Below, one piece after another: positions 10,774 to 19,719 of a DNA stretch of 64,000 nt (positions within the stretch are counted from its first letter, which is position 1; each line of letters opens with the position of its first letter). Below the pieces are notes generated by a model. The model did no database searches and was not told the DNA's origin. It saw nothing but the letters and a program-made list of their open reading frames with translations. The translations under genes were made by a program, and so were the position numbers. The DNA lies in contig NZ_KE386491.1 of NCBI RefSeq assembly GCF_000427405.1, positions 186,001-250,000 of the forward strand. Direction: 5' to 3'. The stretch comes from Flectobacillus major DSM 103 (GTDB taxonomy: Bacteria > Bacteroidota > Bacteroidia > Cytophagales > Spirosomataceae).

Positions 10774-11313
10774 TTATATAGGTTTTTCAATGGTAAAATT
10801 ATGATTGGTATAGATACAAATATCTGCGGCAATAGTTAAGCCTTCTTTTACCATAGCTTCTGCCGATAAATGAGGGGCGTGTTTTTTCAAAGCCAAAGCT
10901 GCCGACAACGCATAATTGCTTCCTGAACCAATAGCCGCAATACCATTTTCAGGCTCAAGAACATCGCCTGTTCCCGAAATAATCAATGCTTCATCTTTGT
11001 TTACCACTACCATCATAGCCTCAAGTTTACGCAAATAGCGGTCTGTTCGCCAGTCTTTGGCCAATTCTATACTAGCCCTTTTCATATTGCCCCCATAGGC
11101 ATTGAGTTTTTCTTCAAAGCGTTCTAAGAGTGTAAAGGCATCGGCTGTTGAGCCAGCAAATCCTGTTACAATTTTGCCATCAAGCAGTTTACGGATTTTT
11201 TTTACGTGGTTCTTGGCTACGGTGTTGCCCATGGTAGCTTGTCCGTCAGCTCCAATTGCTACTTCGCCGTTGTGTACCACCGCCAAGACGGTTGTTGATC
11301 TAATTTTTTCCAT
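10774..11313 (-). CDS. hslV: ATP-dependent protease subunit HslV
   Basis: The proteolytic chamber subunit of the HslUV (ClpYQ) protease, a threonine peptidase of the proteasome beta family. The 179-residue length and [41 protein letters not shown] and [15 protein letters not shown] motifs are diagnostic. The N-terminus reads [16 protein letters not shown]: the catalytic threonine would be in STTVLAV, so a prosequence of about six residues must be removed, unlike E. coli HslV where only Met precedes Thr. The ATPase partner hslU is not adjacent. A terminator of the upstream E2 gene ends 14 nt before this start, so hslV needs its own promoter there or lives on read-through. Confidence 0.94.
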   Translation of the reverse strand: MEKIRSTTVLAVVHNGEVAIGADGQATMGNTVAKNHVKKIRKLLDGKIVTGFAGSTADAFTLLERFEEKLNAYGGNMKRASIELAKDWRTDRYLRKLEAMMVVVNKDEALIISGTGDVLEPENGIAAIGSGSNYALSAALALKKHAPHLSAEAMVKEGLTIAADICIYTNHNFTIEKPI

Positions 11314-11326
11314 ATTGAAAAGACAT

Positions 11327-11390
11327 AAAAAAAGAAAGATGAAAGACTAAGACTTCACCTGAATGTAATCTTTTGTCTTTCATCTTTCTT
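11327..11390 (-). terminator. Terminator of the E2 gene, just upstream of hslV
   Basis: A 16-bp perfect stem (AAGAAAGATGAAAGAC at 11332-11347 with its complement at 11375-11390) and a 27-nt loop. On the minus strand it is followed by a seven-T run. It lies between the E2 stop and the hslV start. Confidence 0.8.
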
Positions 11391-11406
11391 ATAAAAACCA
11401 GTTATA

Positions 11407-13077
11407 CTAAACTAACAATTTGATTGGGTCTTCAAGCAATTGTTTGAATGTTTGTAAAAACGCAGCACCCGTAGCACCATCAACAGTACGGTGGTCGCAA
11501 GTAAGCGTAACTTTCATTACGTTAGTAGCATAGAATTGTCCGTTTTTCACACCAACAGTTTCTTTGATACCACCTACAGCCAAGATACAAGATTCTGGTT
11601 GGTTGATGATAGACGTAAACTCGTCGATACCAAACATCCCCAAGTTACTTACTGTGAAAGTATTACCTTCCCAATCTTTTGGTTGTAATTGTTTATTTTT
11701 TGCTTTTCCTCCCAAATCTTTAGCCTCAGCCGAGATTTGTGAAAGTGATTTTGTATTAGCAAAGCGAATTACAGGAACCAACAGTCCATCTTCAACGGCC
11801 ACAGCCATACCAATATGTACGTGGTGGTTGATACGGATTTTGTCGCCCAACCAGTAAGAATTTACTTTAGGGTGCTTGGTCAATGCGGCAGCAACAGCTT
11901 TAATAACCATATCGTTGAATGAGATTTTCACAGGAGAAAATTCATTCATTGAAGTACGAGCTGCAATCGCTTTGTCCATGTTGATTTCCATGGTTAAATA
12001 GAACTCAGGAGCAGAGAACTTAGACTCAGACAAACGACGTGCGATGGTTTTACGCATTTGATTTACAGAGAACTCCTCGTAGCTTTCTTGTCCTAAAATA
12101 GTAGCTGGAGCGGCGGCCGGAGCAGCAGTTTTGGCTGGAGCAGCTTTAGCGGCTGGTACAAATCCGTCGATATCGGCTTTTACGATACGGCCATTTTCGC
12201 CAGAGCCTTTTACTTCACCAAGGTTGATACCTTTGTCTTTGGCCAAAGCTTTAGCTAATGGAGACGCCTTCACTCGTCCGTCGGCTGAAGTTACAGCAAC
12301 TGGTTGGGCAACAGGAGCAGCAGCAGCTACAGGAGCTGGTGTTGCAGCGGTAGCAGGAGCAGCAGCGGCAACAGGGGCAGCCGCAGGAGCACCACCTTGA
12401 AGCAATGCTTGGTAGTTGGCACCAGGCTCGCCGATTACAGCTATTACGTCGTCTACAGCAACAGTTTTGCCTTCTTCAATACCGATGTATAAAAGTGTAC
12501 AAGGAGCATATTTAGTAACATCAATGAAGTTATCCAAGTCAAACTCCATGGTAGCCTTATCTGTTTCGATTTCGGCCAAAAGAGCTTCACCAGGTTTAAT
12601 AACATCACCTACTTTACGAAGCCAAGCTACCAAAGTACCTTCTGTCATGGTATCGCTCATTTTAGGCATACCAATAACTTCGGCTTTGATGTTTGAAGTA
12701 TCAACGGCAGGGGCAGCAGCAACAGGAGCAGCGGCTGGGGTTTCGGCAGTAGCTTCAGCAACAGGAGCAGCTGGAGCAGAGGCACCACTCAAAAGATGCT
12801 CGTATGCTTCGCCATTTTCGCCGATAATAGCGATAATGCTATCAACAGGCACAGCTTTACCTTTTTCTAAGCCAATGTATAAAAGTCTACCATCTTTAAA
12901 ATTGCTCAAATCCATTCTTTCGTCCAAGTCAAGCTCCATTGTAGCTTTATCTGTTTCGATTTCTGCTATTAGGCCGTCACCTGGCTTGAGCTGGTCGCCA
13001 ACTTTTTTGAGCCACTCTGCCACAACACCTTCTGTCATGGTGTCGCTCATTTTGGGCATCGTAATAATTTCTGCCAT
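11407..13077 (-). CDS. Dihydrolipoamide acyltransferase, E2 of pyruvate dehydrogenase complex
   Basis: A 556-residue E2 core subunit that transfers the acetyl group from lipoate to CoA. Domains in order: lipoyl domain 1 (Lys44 in ETDKATMEL), Ala/Pro linker, lipoyl domain 2 (Lys174 in ETDKATMEF), a second Ala/Pro linker, the peripheral subunit-binding domain (KASPLAKALAKDKGINLGEVKGSGENGRIVKADI), a third linker, then the catalytic domain ending in the DHRTVDGA motif. Two lipoyl domains and the linker composition match pyruvate rather than 2-oxoglutarate dehydrogenase. E1 and E3 genes are not nearby. The ATG at 13077 gives the canonical MAEIITMPKMSDTMTEG start. Confidence 0.93.
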   Translation of the reverse strand: MAEIITMPKMSDTMTEGVVAEWLKKVGDQLKPGDGLIAEIETDKATMELDLDERMDLSNFKDGRLLYIGLEKGKAVPVDSIIAIIGENGEAYEHLLSGASAPAAPVAEATAETPAAAPVAAAPAVDTSNIKAEVIGMPKMSDTMTEGTLVAWLRKVGDVIKPGEALLAEIETDKATMEFDLDNFIDVTKYAPCTLLYIGIEEGKTVAVDDVIAVIGEPGANYQALLQGGAPAAAPVAAAAPATAATPAPVAAAAPVAQPVAVTSADGRVKASPLAKALAKDKGINLGEVKGSGENGRIVKADIDGFVPAAKAAPAKTAAPAAAPATILGQESYEEFSVNQMRKTIARRLSESKFSAPEFYLTMEINMDKAIAARTSMNEFSPVKISFNDMVIKAVAAALTKHPKVNSYWLGDKIRINHHVHIGMAVAVEDGLLVPVIRFANTKSLSQISAEAKDLGGKAKNKQLQPKDWEGNTFTVSNLGMFGIDEFTSIINQPESCILAVGGIKETVGVKNGQFYATNVMKVTLTCDHRTVDGATGAAFLQTFKQLLEDPIKLLV

Positions 13078-13169
13078 GATTCTTAGTTATAGGAAATTTA
13101 TGGTCGAAGCAACGAATCGTTGCATCAATCTTTAATTAAAGGGATTTAAAAGACCGTTTTACGTAAATA

Positions 13170-13200
13170 CAAAGATAAAACAAGGCACTAAGCTAGGCAA
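13170..13200 (-). promoter_or_regulatory. Promoter of the E2 gene
   Basis: On the minus strand TATCTTTG (13170-13177) matches TAnnTTTG, with TTG at 13198-13200 some 20 nt upstream as a partial -33 box. It lies about 93 nt before the E2 start. Confidence 0.6.
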
Positions 13201-13385
13201 TATATTTGAATACTTAGATTACCCATTAAAAAACATTTTTCAATGCTTGATACTTGCTATCTTTCAAAGTTCAAAAATAAGGCTAAAGCATTGGTTTCAA
13301 AAGTTATCTTTGAAAAATATAATTTTGTCTTTTTTTTTTCATGATAGTTTTTACTTATGAATTCTATAAATAAAAATAGATGGTG

Positions 13386-13393
13386 TAATTTTG
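13386..13393 (+). promoter_or_regulatory. -7 promoter box of the acyltransferase gene
   Basis: TAATTTTG, 40 nt before the ATG at 13433. Because it overlaps an in-frame TTG at 13391, it argues that translation starts at the downstream ATG. Confidence 0.6.
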
Positions 13394-13432
13394 TATCATC
13401 TAAAATTCAAAGACAACCTATCACAATTTCTA

Positions 13433-14596
13433 ATGAAGCAAAAATCTGCTGAGACATTATTTTTTCCCAATCTTAATGGAGTTCGTTTTATCGCTGCTTT
13501 TTTTGTTATCATTCATCATATAGAACAATTCAAAGAAAAATTTGGTTTCGCAAGGCACTTTTTTCACCTTCGATTTGTCAGAATGATTGGGCCATTGGGC
13601 GTATTTCTTTTTTTTGTACTAAGTGGTTTTTTGATAACCTATTTGTTGCTTGAAGAAAAACACCAAACCAAGCGAATCGCTATTAAATCGTTTTATGTAC
13701 GGCGAATCCTCCGAATCTGGCCTTTGTATTATTTTGTGGTATTGCTCGGTTTTTTTGTCTTTCCGCATATTTCGTGGATGAGTGTACCTAATGAAACAGA
13801 ATGGTTATCAGAAGATTTTGGTCAAAAATTACTGTTATTTTTATTAATTTTGCCCAACTTGGTAGTAGGAGTATATCCTGATATTCCCTTTATCTCTCAG
13901 AGTTGGTCGATTGGCGTAGAAGAGCAATTTTATTATTTTTGGCCTTGGGTAGTTGCCAAAATCGACTATATCGCATTGCGAATGAAGATTTGGTGGATTT
14001 TCTTAGGGATTTTTATCTTCTTTTTTTTGCTCAGGGCTTTGGGAGTTACATTGATCCCCAAAACAGGAGGTTGGCTCTATTTACATGCGTTTCTACACTC
14101 GTTACGGCTTACGTGTATGATTTTGGGAGCAGCCGCAGCGTACCTTTGCTATTATTTTTTAGATAGTAAGCTCGTGCGTACCATTTTCTCAAAACCTGTG
14201 CAATTATTCCTTTGGGTGTTGTTGCTAGTATGCCTTAGTTGGGAGGTATATTTGCCAGCCATCAATCAAGAGTTTTATAGTGTGATATTTGCGTTATTAC
14301 TGATGAATTTGGCCGTAAACAACCAAAGTATAGTGTCGTTGCAATGGCCTGTCTTAGAGTATTTAGGCAAAATATCTTATGGCTTGTATATGTTTCATTC
14401 GATTGGTATTGTAATTGCTATTAAAATCTGTATTTACTTTGTACGAAGAGAAGATATTTGGCTAACCGACCTTGTTATGTACGGAGTGTCGATTCCATTT
14501 ACGTTACTGGTATCGGCGTTATCGTATTGGCTATTAGAAAAGCCATTTTTGAAGCTCAAGCATCGATTTGCTCTTATAAAAAGTGGAAAGCTTTAA
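13433..14596 (+). CDS. Acyltransferase family 3 membrane protein
   Basis: An integral membrane O-acyltransferase (OafA/NodX type) that moves acetyl or other acyl groups onto surface sugars. The N-terminal NLNGVRFIAAFFVIIHHIEQF carries the family's R and HH motif. LGVFLFFVLSGFLITYLL and YVRRILRIWPLYYFVV follow, and about ten hydrophobic segments span the rest. QSWSIGVEEQFYYFWP is another family mark. I start it at 13433 because the longer frame would begin inside the promoter box. The target glycan is unknown. Another multi-pass protein follows after 117 nt on the same strand. Confidence 0.88.
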   Translation: MKQKSAETLFFPNLNGVRFIAAFFVIIHHIEQFKEKFGFARHFFHLRFVRMIGPLGVFLFFVLSGFLITYLLLEEKHQTKRIAIKSFYVRRILRIWPLYYFVVLLGFFVFPHISWMSVPNETEWLSEDFGQKLLLFLLILPNLVVGVYPDIPFISQSWSIGVEEQFYYFWPWVVAKIDYIALRMKIWWIFLGIFIFFFLLRALGVTLIPKTGGWLYLHAFLHSLRLTCMILGAAAAYLCYYFLDSKLVRTIFSKPVQLFLWVLLLVCLSWEVYLPAINQEFYSVIFALLLMNLAVNNQSIVSLQWPVLEYLGKISYGLYMFHSIGIVIAIKICIYFVRREDIWLTDLVMYGVSIPFTLLVSALSYWLLEKPFLKLKHRFALIKSGKL

Positions 14597-14713
14597 CAAA
14601 CCTGAGTGTACTCTTTATTACTTTTGTACAATTGTATAGCCAGCAACCTAAGAATATACAGTTGTTTATGAGCCTTTTATCGAAAAGGTTTTCTCACGAT
14701 TATTAAAAAATTT

Positions 14714-15958
14714 ATGTACGAAATTATTTATAACAAAGCCTATATAGCCTTAACGCTAAGTATTATTGCTGTATTAGCTTTTCGTTATCGTCCTTGGTTA
14801 GAACAAACCTTTGCTCAGCAAGGAGAAAAAAAGTCGTTTTTGGTATTGGCTTTTTTGTTTAGATTTTTACCTTTTTGGGTAGTATATATTTTCTATGGCT
14901 ACGATGCCCAATCCGATGTTCAGATTTTCTGGCGTTCGGCTCAGGAGGCCAAACAACTCCAATTTGTTTATCGTGATTTCGACTCGCTTTATTCACCTTT
15001 ATTTGCTTATATTACAGCTATTCCATTGATTTTTTGGGATACCGCTCGGGCGGTTACTTTGCTCATGATTGTGGTTGAGTTGGCGGTATTATGGCTCACC
15101 ATCAAAACGTATGGAACTACCAATAAGCCAAGCAATATTTTTAAAGCATTGATTTATTTGTGTTTTCCGGGGCCGTATATTTTTTGCGTTTTGGGTGGAC
15201 AAGAAGACATCTGGATGTGGGGTTTTGCGTGTTTGGTGGTGTATTTGTGGCAAAAAGGTAAATCGGCCTTTGTACTAGGGCTTACTGTTGCGTTGGGGCT
15301 ATTGGTCACAAAAGCCTTTTTTGTACTGTTTGTGCCACCGCTTTTCTTGAAACTAAGCGATAAAAAGAACTTCGTTTTGGGAATGATGAGCTTGGGTTTG
15401 CCTTCATTGGCTATTTTGTACTATTTTGGGGGAACTACTTTTTTAATGCCTATTCAGTTGGCACAAGAGCCGATGTGTCCCAATGTATGGTCGGTTATGT
15501 ATCCGTTTTTGGGTAAATGGATAGCCCAATTCAATATCAGAATGCTCAACTGGATTGGATTATTTGTCATTATTATTGTGTCGTCGTGGCAGGCATTTCG
15601 TTTAAAAAATCTTGAATTAAAACAATTTATTCCGATGGTTTGGGTCGTGATATTTGGGGTAATGATGTTGTTTCAGATAGGTTCTTATTCAAACTATATC
15701 TTTATTTATGCCATGCCTTTGTTGTTTTCATTGATGGATTTGAAAGATAAGAAGTTATTGATTATTTCGTTTTTGATACAAGCGGCGGCAGTTGTACAGG
15801 TGTCACTTTGGTTTAGAATTGGGAAGCCTTTTTTATCGTACGAGTATTTCCTTCAAATAAAATTTGTGATAGAATATGCCCTCGAATTGATTGTTTTCTT
15901 TGGGGTGATTTATTGGCTCAATATGGTACTCAAAAAATACAAAGGGGTAAATGCCTAG
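14714..15958 (+). CDS. Multi-pass membrane protein, GT-C mannosyltransferase-like
   Basis: A 414-residue protein with about ten membrane segments. The loop after the first transmembrane region carries YDAQSDVQIFWRSAQEAKQLQFVYRDFDSLYSPLFAYITAIP, a pattern seen in GT-C lipid-linked sugar transferases (DUF2029/PIG-M-like), in which the acidic residues follow helix 1. Later FPGPYIFCVLGGQEDIWMWGFAC is also typical of that class. Substrate unknown. Proximity to the acyltransferase gene suggests a shared role in envelope glycan or lipid modification. The assignment rests on pattern only. Confidence 0.6.
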   Translation: MYEIIYNKAYIALTLSIIAVLAFRYRPWLEQTFAQQGEKKSFLVLAFLFRFLPFWVVYIFYGYDAQSDVQIFWRSAQEAKQLQFVYRDFDSLYSPLFAYITAIPLIFWDTARAVTLLMIVVELAVLWLTIKTYGTTNKPSNIFKALIYLCFPGPYIFCVLGGQEDIWMWGFACLVVYLWQKGKSAFVLGLTVALGLLVTKAFFVLFVPPLFLKLSDKKNFVLGMMSLGLPSLAILYYFGGTTFLMPIQLAQEPMCPNVWSVMYPFLGKWIAQFNIRMLNWIGLFVIIIVSSWQAFRLKNLELKQFIPMVWVVIFGVMMLFQIGSYSNYIFIYAMPLLFSLMDLKDKKLLIISFLIQAAAVVQVSLWFRIGKPFLSYEYFLQIKFVIEYALELIVFFGVIYWLNMVLKKYKGVNA

Positions 15959-16072
15959 CTAGCCTCTGCAATTATTTTTAGCAAAACATGAGTTATTATT
16001 TTTGAATATACTTTTTACCCTTAGAGGCGTAACGCTTTGCAACTAAAGATGTGTCATTCTGATATTTAACAT

Positions 16073-16112
16073 AAAAAAGGCGGTCGGAAAACAATTTTCG
16101 ACCGCCTTTTTT
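16073..16112. terminator. Bidirectional terminator
   Basis: AAAAAAGGCGGTCG (from 16073) pairs with CGACCGCCTTTTTT (to 16112), with one bulged G. It has A's on the left and T's on the right, and serves the convergent membrane-protein and helicase genes. Confidence 0.9.
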
Positions 16113-16255
16113 ATGAATAACCCCTAAATTTCTATTATTTGGGTAATTGATAAGCCTCTTCCATGTTCCTTTGACTACCTGATGAATTACAACAAACACC
16201 AATAGGTGGTCTGGTTTAATATTACCTAATATTCGGGATGGCTCGTGTATGTGTT

Positions 16256-19200
16256 TTATACTTTTACAATTTCCTGTGTTTCAAGATACACCAAAATACC
16301 TTCTACTTCTTTGTGTTTCATGTCGAGGTATATTTTGCGGTATTCCTCTACTTGTTTGATATGCGACGAGCTTTTTGACCCTGTTTTATAATCTAAAATT
16401 ACAATTTTAGGGCCTATTTTCACTACCCTGTCTGGGCGAAGTGGGGCTTGATTAGGTCGTAGGATTTCTCGCTCATTTCTGACAAAACGTTCTTCTACTT
16501 CAAAATAGGGCTTGATTTCGGGCAAATTGATAATTTGCTGAATGGTAGCCTTGAGTTGTTGTTGTTCCGACTCTATAATCAACCCTTCTCGTTGAATATC
16601 GGCCAAGGCCGTATCTATATCCCGAACCGTTTTTATTTTGGCAAAGGCAGCATGGACTTTATTACCGTAGTCTTTACTTTTTTCAAAACTTTCTAAGTCG
16701 AAAAGCTTTTCGGCCGAATGCTTGAGCTGAATTGTTTGGCTTCGCTCGCTCGACTGAATACCTTGAATTGTGATGGCATTGCTGATATGTTCTTTTTCCT
16801 GAGAAATAATCTTATTGTGTCCTTCCGTAACAACATATACCAAGCCTTCGGTAGGGTCGATGTCAGGGCATTGGGCGTATTGATATAGCATATTGCCAAC
16901 GGTTTTGTCAAATTTAGAAATATCGCTTTTTACGATCAAATACAGGCGGTCTTTTGGGCGAGTGAGTGCCACATACAACATATTCAAGCTTTCGAGAAAA
17001 GTATCTTCCTTTTCGTCTTTGTATTGTTGTAGAAGCTGTGTTTTCTCCAAATCTCGTACCATTTGTAAAGGAGCTGTAGCTAAGTATTTCTCCGACTCGT
17101 CAGCTTGTTCTAGGAGCAATTCAGGTAAAATCTCCTCGGTTAGGTCAAACCAGCGGGTCGAATACATACCCGTGTCGGTAGTCCAATGGCAATAAGGGAT
17201 AATAACCACCGGAAACTCCAATCCTTTTGATTTATGGACACTTGTTACGGTAATAGCATTTTGGCCTGCTGGCGACGAAATAGACAGCGAATTCTTTTTG
17301 TTTTCCCAAAAAACAATAAAATCGGTGAGGTGCGTACTCCTCATATTCTGAAACTCAAGTACTACATCGAGGAATCGGAAAATAAAATCTAATTCTTTGT
17401 CGTGTTGAAACAAGTGAAAAGTTTGTAGAAGTTTTTCAGCAATTTCATACAGTGTCATTTGTTGTAATGCCGTCGGGATTAGATTGTAGCTTACAAGCTC
17501 AAAAAATGCTGAGATATTTTTACTATCAATAATTTCTTTGATACCCTTATTTTCTTGAGTATTGGGGATTTTGTTGAGTACTACCCGATAATACAAATAA
17601 ATTCCCTCGTATTTGGCCAGAGCATTGTCGGGGTTTTGTACCACTTTCATAAAAGCCATTACCAAATTGATGGCATCCGACGACCCCAAGCTTAACGAAT
17701 CGGACGAAATGACGTTGTAGTTTTGTTCTTTGAGTTCGTTGGCTACAGTTCGAGAATCCTTATTTCGGCGACACAAAATCGCTATATCGCTAAGGCGATA
17801 ACCAATACTAAGAACTTCTTCGAGCGTTTTGTAAATACTTTCGAGCATAATACGGTCTTGTTCTTTGCCCACTACAAAGTCAATCTGAACGTGTCCGCCA
17901 GTTTTGATTTGTTGGATATTGCTGGGTAGTTCTTGAGCAAAATATTCATCATAAACTTTGCCTAAAGATGGAGCAATGGACTGATAATCAGGATGATTTT
18001 TGATGAAATCAAAAAAGCTATTATTAAACTCAATAACCTCTTTCGAGCTTCGGTAATTGGTATTGAGGTTGGCAGGCACTAAATAAGGCGTAATACTATC
18101 GTAGCGTTCTATCAAGAAATTATCAGTAGGAAAAGGCTTTTTGAGTTCCTGTATTTCTTTTTTATGCAGATTGACAATTAATCCCATTTTGCCACCCCTA
18201 AAACGGTAAATAGACTGTTTGGCATCGCCTACGGCCAAGTTGAAGTGACCACTCGCTAAGGCATTTTCAATTAGGGGCAAAAAGTTGTGCCACTGAAGCG
18301 TAGATGTATCCTGAAATTCATCAATCAGGATATGATTGTACCGTTCTCCAAGACGTTCGTAAATAAAAGGAATAGGTTCGTTTAAGACTATTTCCAAAAT
18401 TTTGCGGTTAAATTCCGAAATATGAATTTGCCCTGTTTCTTGCTGAATATCAGCAATTTCTTTTTTTAGCTGAGCCAACAGAGCCAGCTTTTTGAGCTGT
18501 TTCAAAATTTCTTTGTACAGAAAATACCTAGGCCCAAGCTTTGCTTGAAACGATAACAACAAATTACCGCAGTCGGTTAATGTTTCGGCAATTGCCATAA
18601 TACTGGCAGCAATAGGCTTGGCCGCACTTTTGGCATGCCAGGTATTTTGTTCTATGGAATCGAGGGTGCGTTTTCCTGCTTCTTTGAATACATTGCCTGC
18701 ATATACTTGGGTGAAAAAACTAAAGTTACCACTTTTTTTGAAGGGAAAATCATCAATACTTAGGCCGTTATCGTTGACAACCTCAAGGGCAATTTTAGCC
18801 ACTTCTTTGAGTTGTTCTTCAACCGATTTATTGAAATCTTTTAATTGTTGTTCTATTTTCAGAAAGTCGTCGGGTGTAAGTGTTGCAATTTTGTCAATAT
18901 CATTTTGGAATTGGTCAAATAGCAGGTTTCTCCCAAAATCAGCGATTTCAGTACCCAGACCATTCCATGAACGTCCCTCGTCGGCCTTTTCCAACGCAAA
19001 ACTTTTGATAGCCTCCGTAATTTGCTCGTAAGTTTCGGTATTAGTTTTTTGGAGAAGTTGCTCAACGGCTGCATCCAACAACACATCCGACTCTAGGTTT
19101 ACCTCAAAATTGAAGGGAAACCCCAATTCTTCGGTAAAAGCACTAACTATACGTTGTACAAAAGAGTCGATAGTCGATACCGAGAAATTGGCATATTCAT

Positions 19201-19558
19201 GAATAATATGCTTGAATGTAGCCGAAGCCCTTTGCCTCAGAATAGTTTCGTCGATTTCGACACCATCGGCTTGTAATTCAGTCAGAATTTGGTTGAAAAT
19301 ATCGGCAGAATCCTTTATTTCTTTGGGGTCGTTGCTTGAAAACTGGCGGAGGTATTTGAGAATACGCTCTTTCATTTCGCCTGCGGCTTTATTGGTAAAT
19401 GTTACGGCCAAAATGTGGTTGAAGTACCAAGGAGTTTTGGACCGCAAAGCCAATTTGATATATTCTTTGGCAAGGGTGTAGGTTTTGCCCGAACCAGCCG
19501 AAGAGGAATATATTTTGAACTGAGTACTTCGGTCGGAAATGTTAAAAATATCGGACAT
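16256..19558 (-). CDS. UvrD/RecB-like helicase-nuclease (AddA type)
   Basis: A 1100-residue superfamily 1A DNA helicase with a C-terminal nuclease domain, probably acting in double-strand break end processing. Visible motifs: Walker A SSSAGSGKTYTLAKEY (GSGKT at residues 22-26), HILAVTFTNKAAGEMKER (motif Ia), LIDEFQDTSTLQW (Walker B), GDAKQSIYRFRGG (motif III), TSVHKSKGLEFPVVI (motif V), NMLYVALTRPKDRLYLI (motif VI). The C-terminus holds PDRVVKIGPKIVILDYKTG, the D...DYKTG signature of RecB-family nucleases. No AddB/RexB-like partner is adjacent in the window. A TATTTTTG -7 box on the minus strand (19595-19602) is a likely promoter. Confidence 0.92.
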   Translation of the reverse strand: MSDIFNISDRSTQFKIYSSSAGSGKTYTLAKEYIKLALRSKTPWYFNHILAVTFTNKAAGEMKERILKYLRQFSSNDPKEIKDSADIFNQILTELQADGVEIDETILRQRASATFKHIIHEYANFSVSTIDSFVQRIVSAFTEELGFPFNFEVNLESDVLLDAAVEQLLQKTNTETYEQITEAIKSFALEKADEGRSWNGLGTEIADFGRNLLFDQFQNDIDKIATLTPDDFLKIEQQLKDFNKSVEEQLKEVAKIALEVVNDNGLSIDDFPFKKSGNFSFFTQVYAGNVFKEAGKRTLDSIEQNTWHAKSAAKPIAASIMAIAETLTDCGNLLLSFQAKLGPRYFLYKEILKQLKKLALLAQLKKEIADIQQETGQIHISEFNRKILEIVLNEPIPFIYERLGERYNHILIDEFQDTSTLQWHNFLPLIENALASGHFNLAVGDAKQSIYRFRGGKMGLIVNLHKKEIQELKKPFPTDNFLIERYDSITPYLVPANLNTNYRSSKEVIEFNNSFFDFIKNHPDYQSIAPSLGKVYDEYFAQELPSNIQQIKTGGHVQIDFVVGKEQDRIMLESIYKTLEEVLSIGYRLSDIAILCRRNKDSRTVANELKEQNYNVISSDSLSLGSSDAINLVMAFMKVVQNPDNALAKYEGIYLYYRVVLNKIPNTQENKGIKEIIDSKNISAFFELVSYNLIPTALQQMTLYEIAEKLLQTFHLFQHDKELDFIFRFLDVVLEFQNMRSTHLTDFIVFWENKKNSLSISSPAGQNAITVTSVHKSKGLEFPVVIIPYCHWTTDTGMYSTRWFDLTEEILPELLLEQADESEKYLATAPLQMVRDLEKTQLLQQYKDEKEDTFLESLNMLYVALTRPKDRLYLIVKSDISKFDKTVGNMLYQYAQCPDIDPTEGLVYVVTEGHNKIISQEKEHISNAITIQGIQSSERSQTIQLKHSAEKLFDLESFEKSKDYGNKVHAAFAKIKTVRDIDTALADIQREGLIIESEQQQLKATIQQIINLPEIKPYFEVEERFVRNEREILRPNQAPLRPDRVVKIGPKIVILDYKTGSKSSSHIKQVEEYRKIYLDMKHKEVEGILVYLETQEIVKV

Positions 19559-19594
19559 GACAAGCTATTGGTTGGAAACAAGGTTTATTTTTAG

Positions 19595-19602
19595 CAAAAA
19601 TA
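19595..19602 (-). promoter_or_regulatory. -7 promoter box of the helicase gene
   Basis: The minus strand reads TATTTTTG, fitting TAnnTTTG, 37 nt upstream of the start at 19558. No -33 box is evident. Confidence 0.45.
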
Positions 19603-19719
19603 CAAGGCTATTGGCATACAGAAACGACAAAAGTTTGAATTATTTATCTACAAAGGTTTTGTGATAAGCATAAATTTTGTCTTTTTGCATAACCAATGTC
19701 TTATCAATACAACTAAATT

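Noticed and set aside
12416-13135. 239-residue plus-strand frame antisense to the E2 gene
   Set aside because: Its Ala/Ser-rich composition is the mirror of the Ala/Pro linkers and repeated lipoyl domains of E2; the E2 protein is a clear family match.
13391-13432. TTG start of the acyltransferase at 13391
   Set aside because: The TTG is the last part of the promoter's -7 box, so it would not be in the message.
15996-16202. 68-residue minus-strand frame
   Set aside because: It runs straight through the strong bidirectional terminator at 16073-16112 and encodes no recognisable protein.
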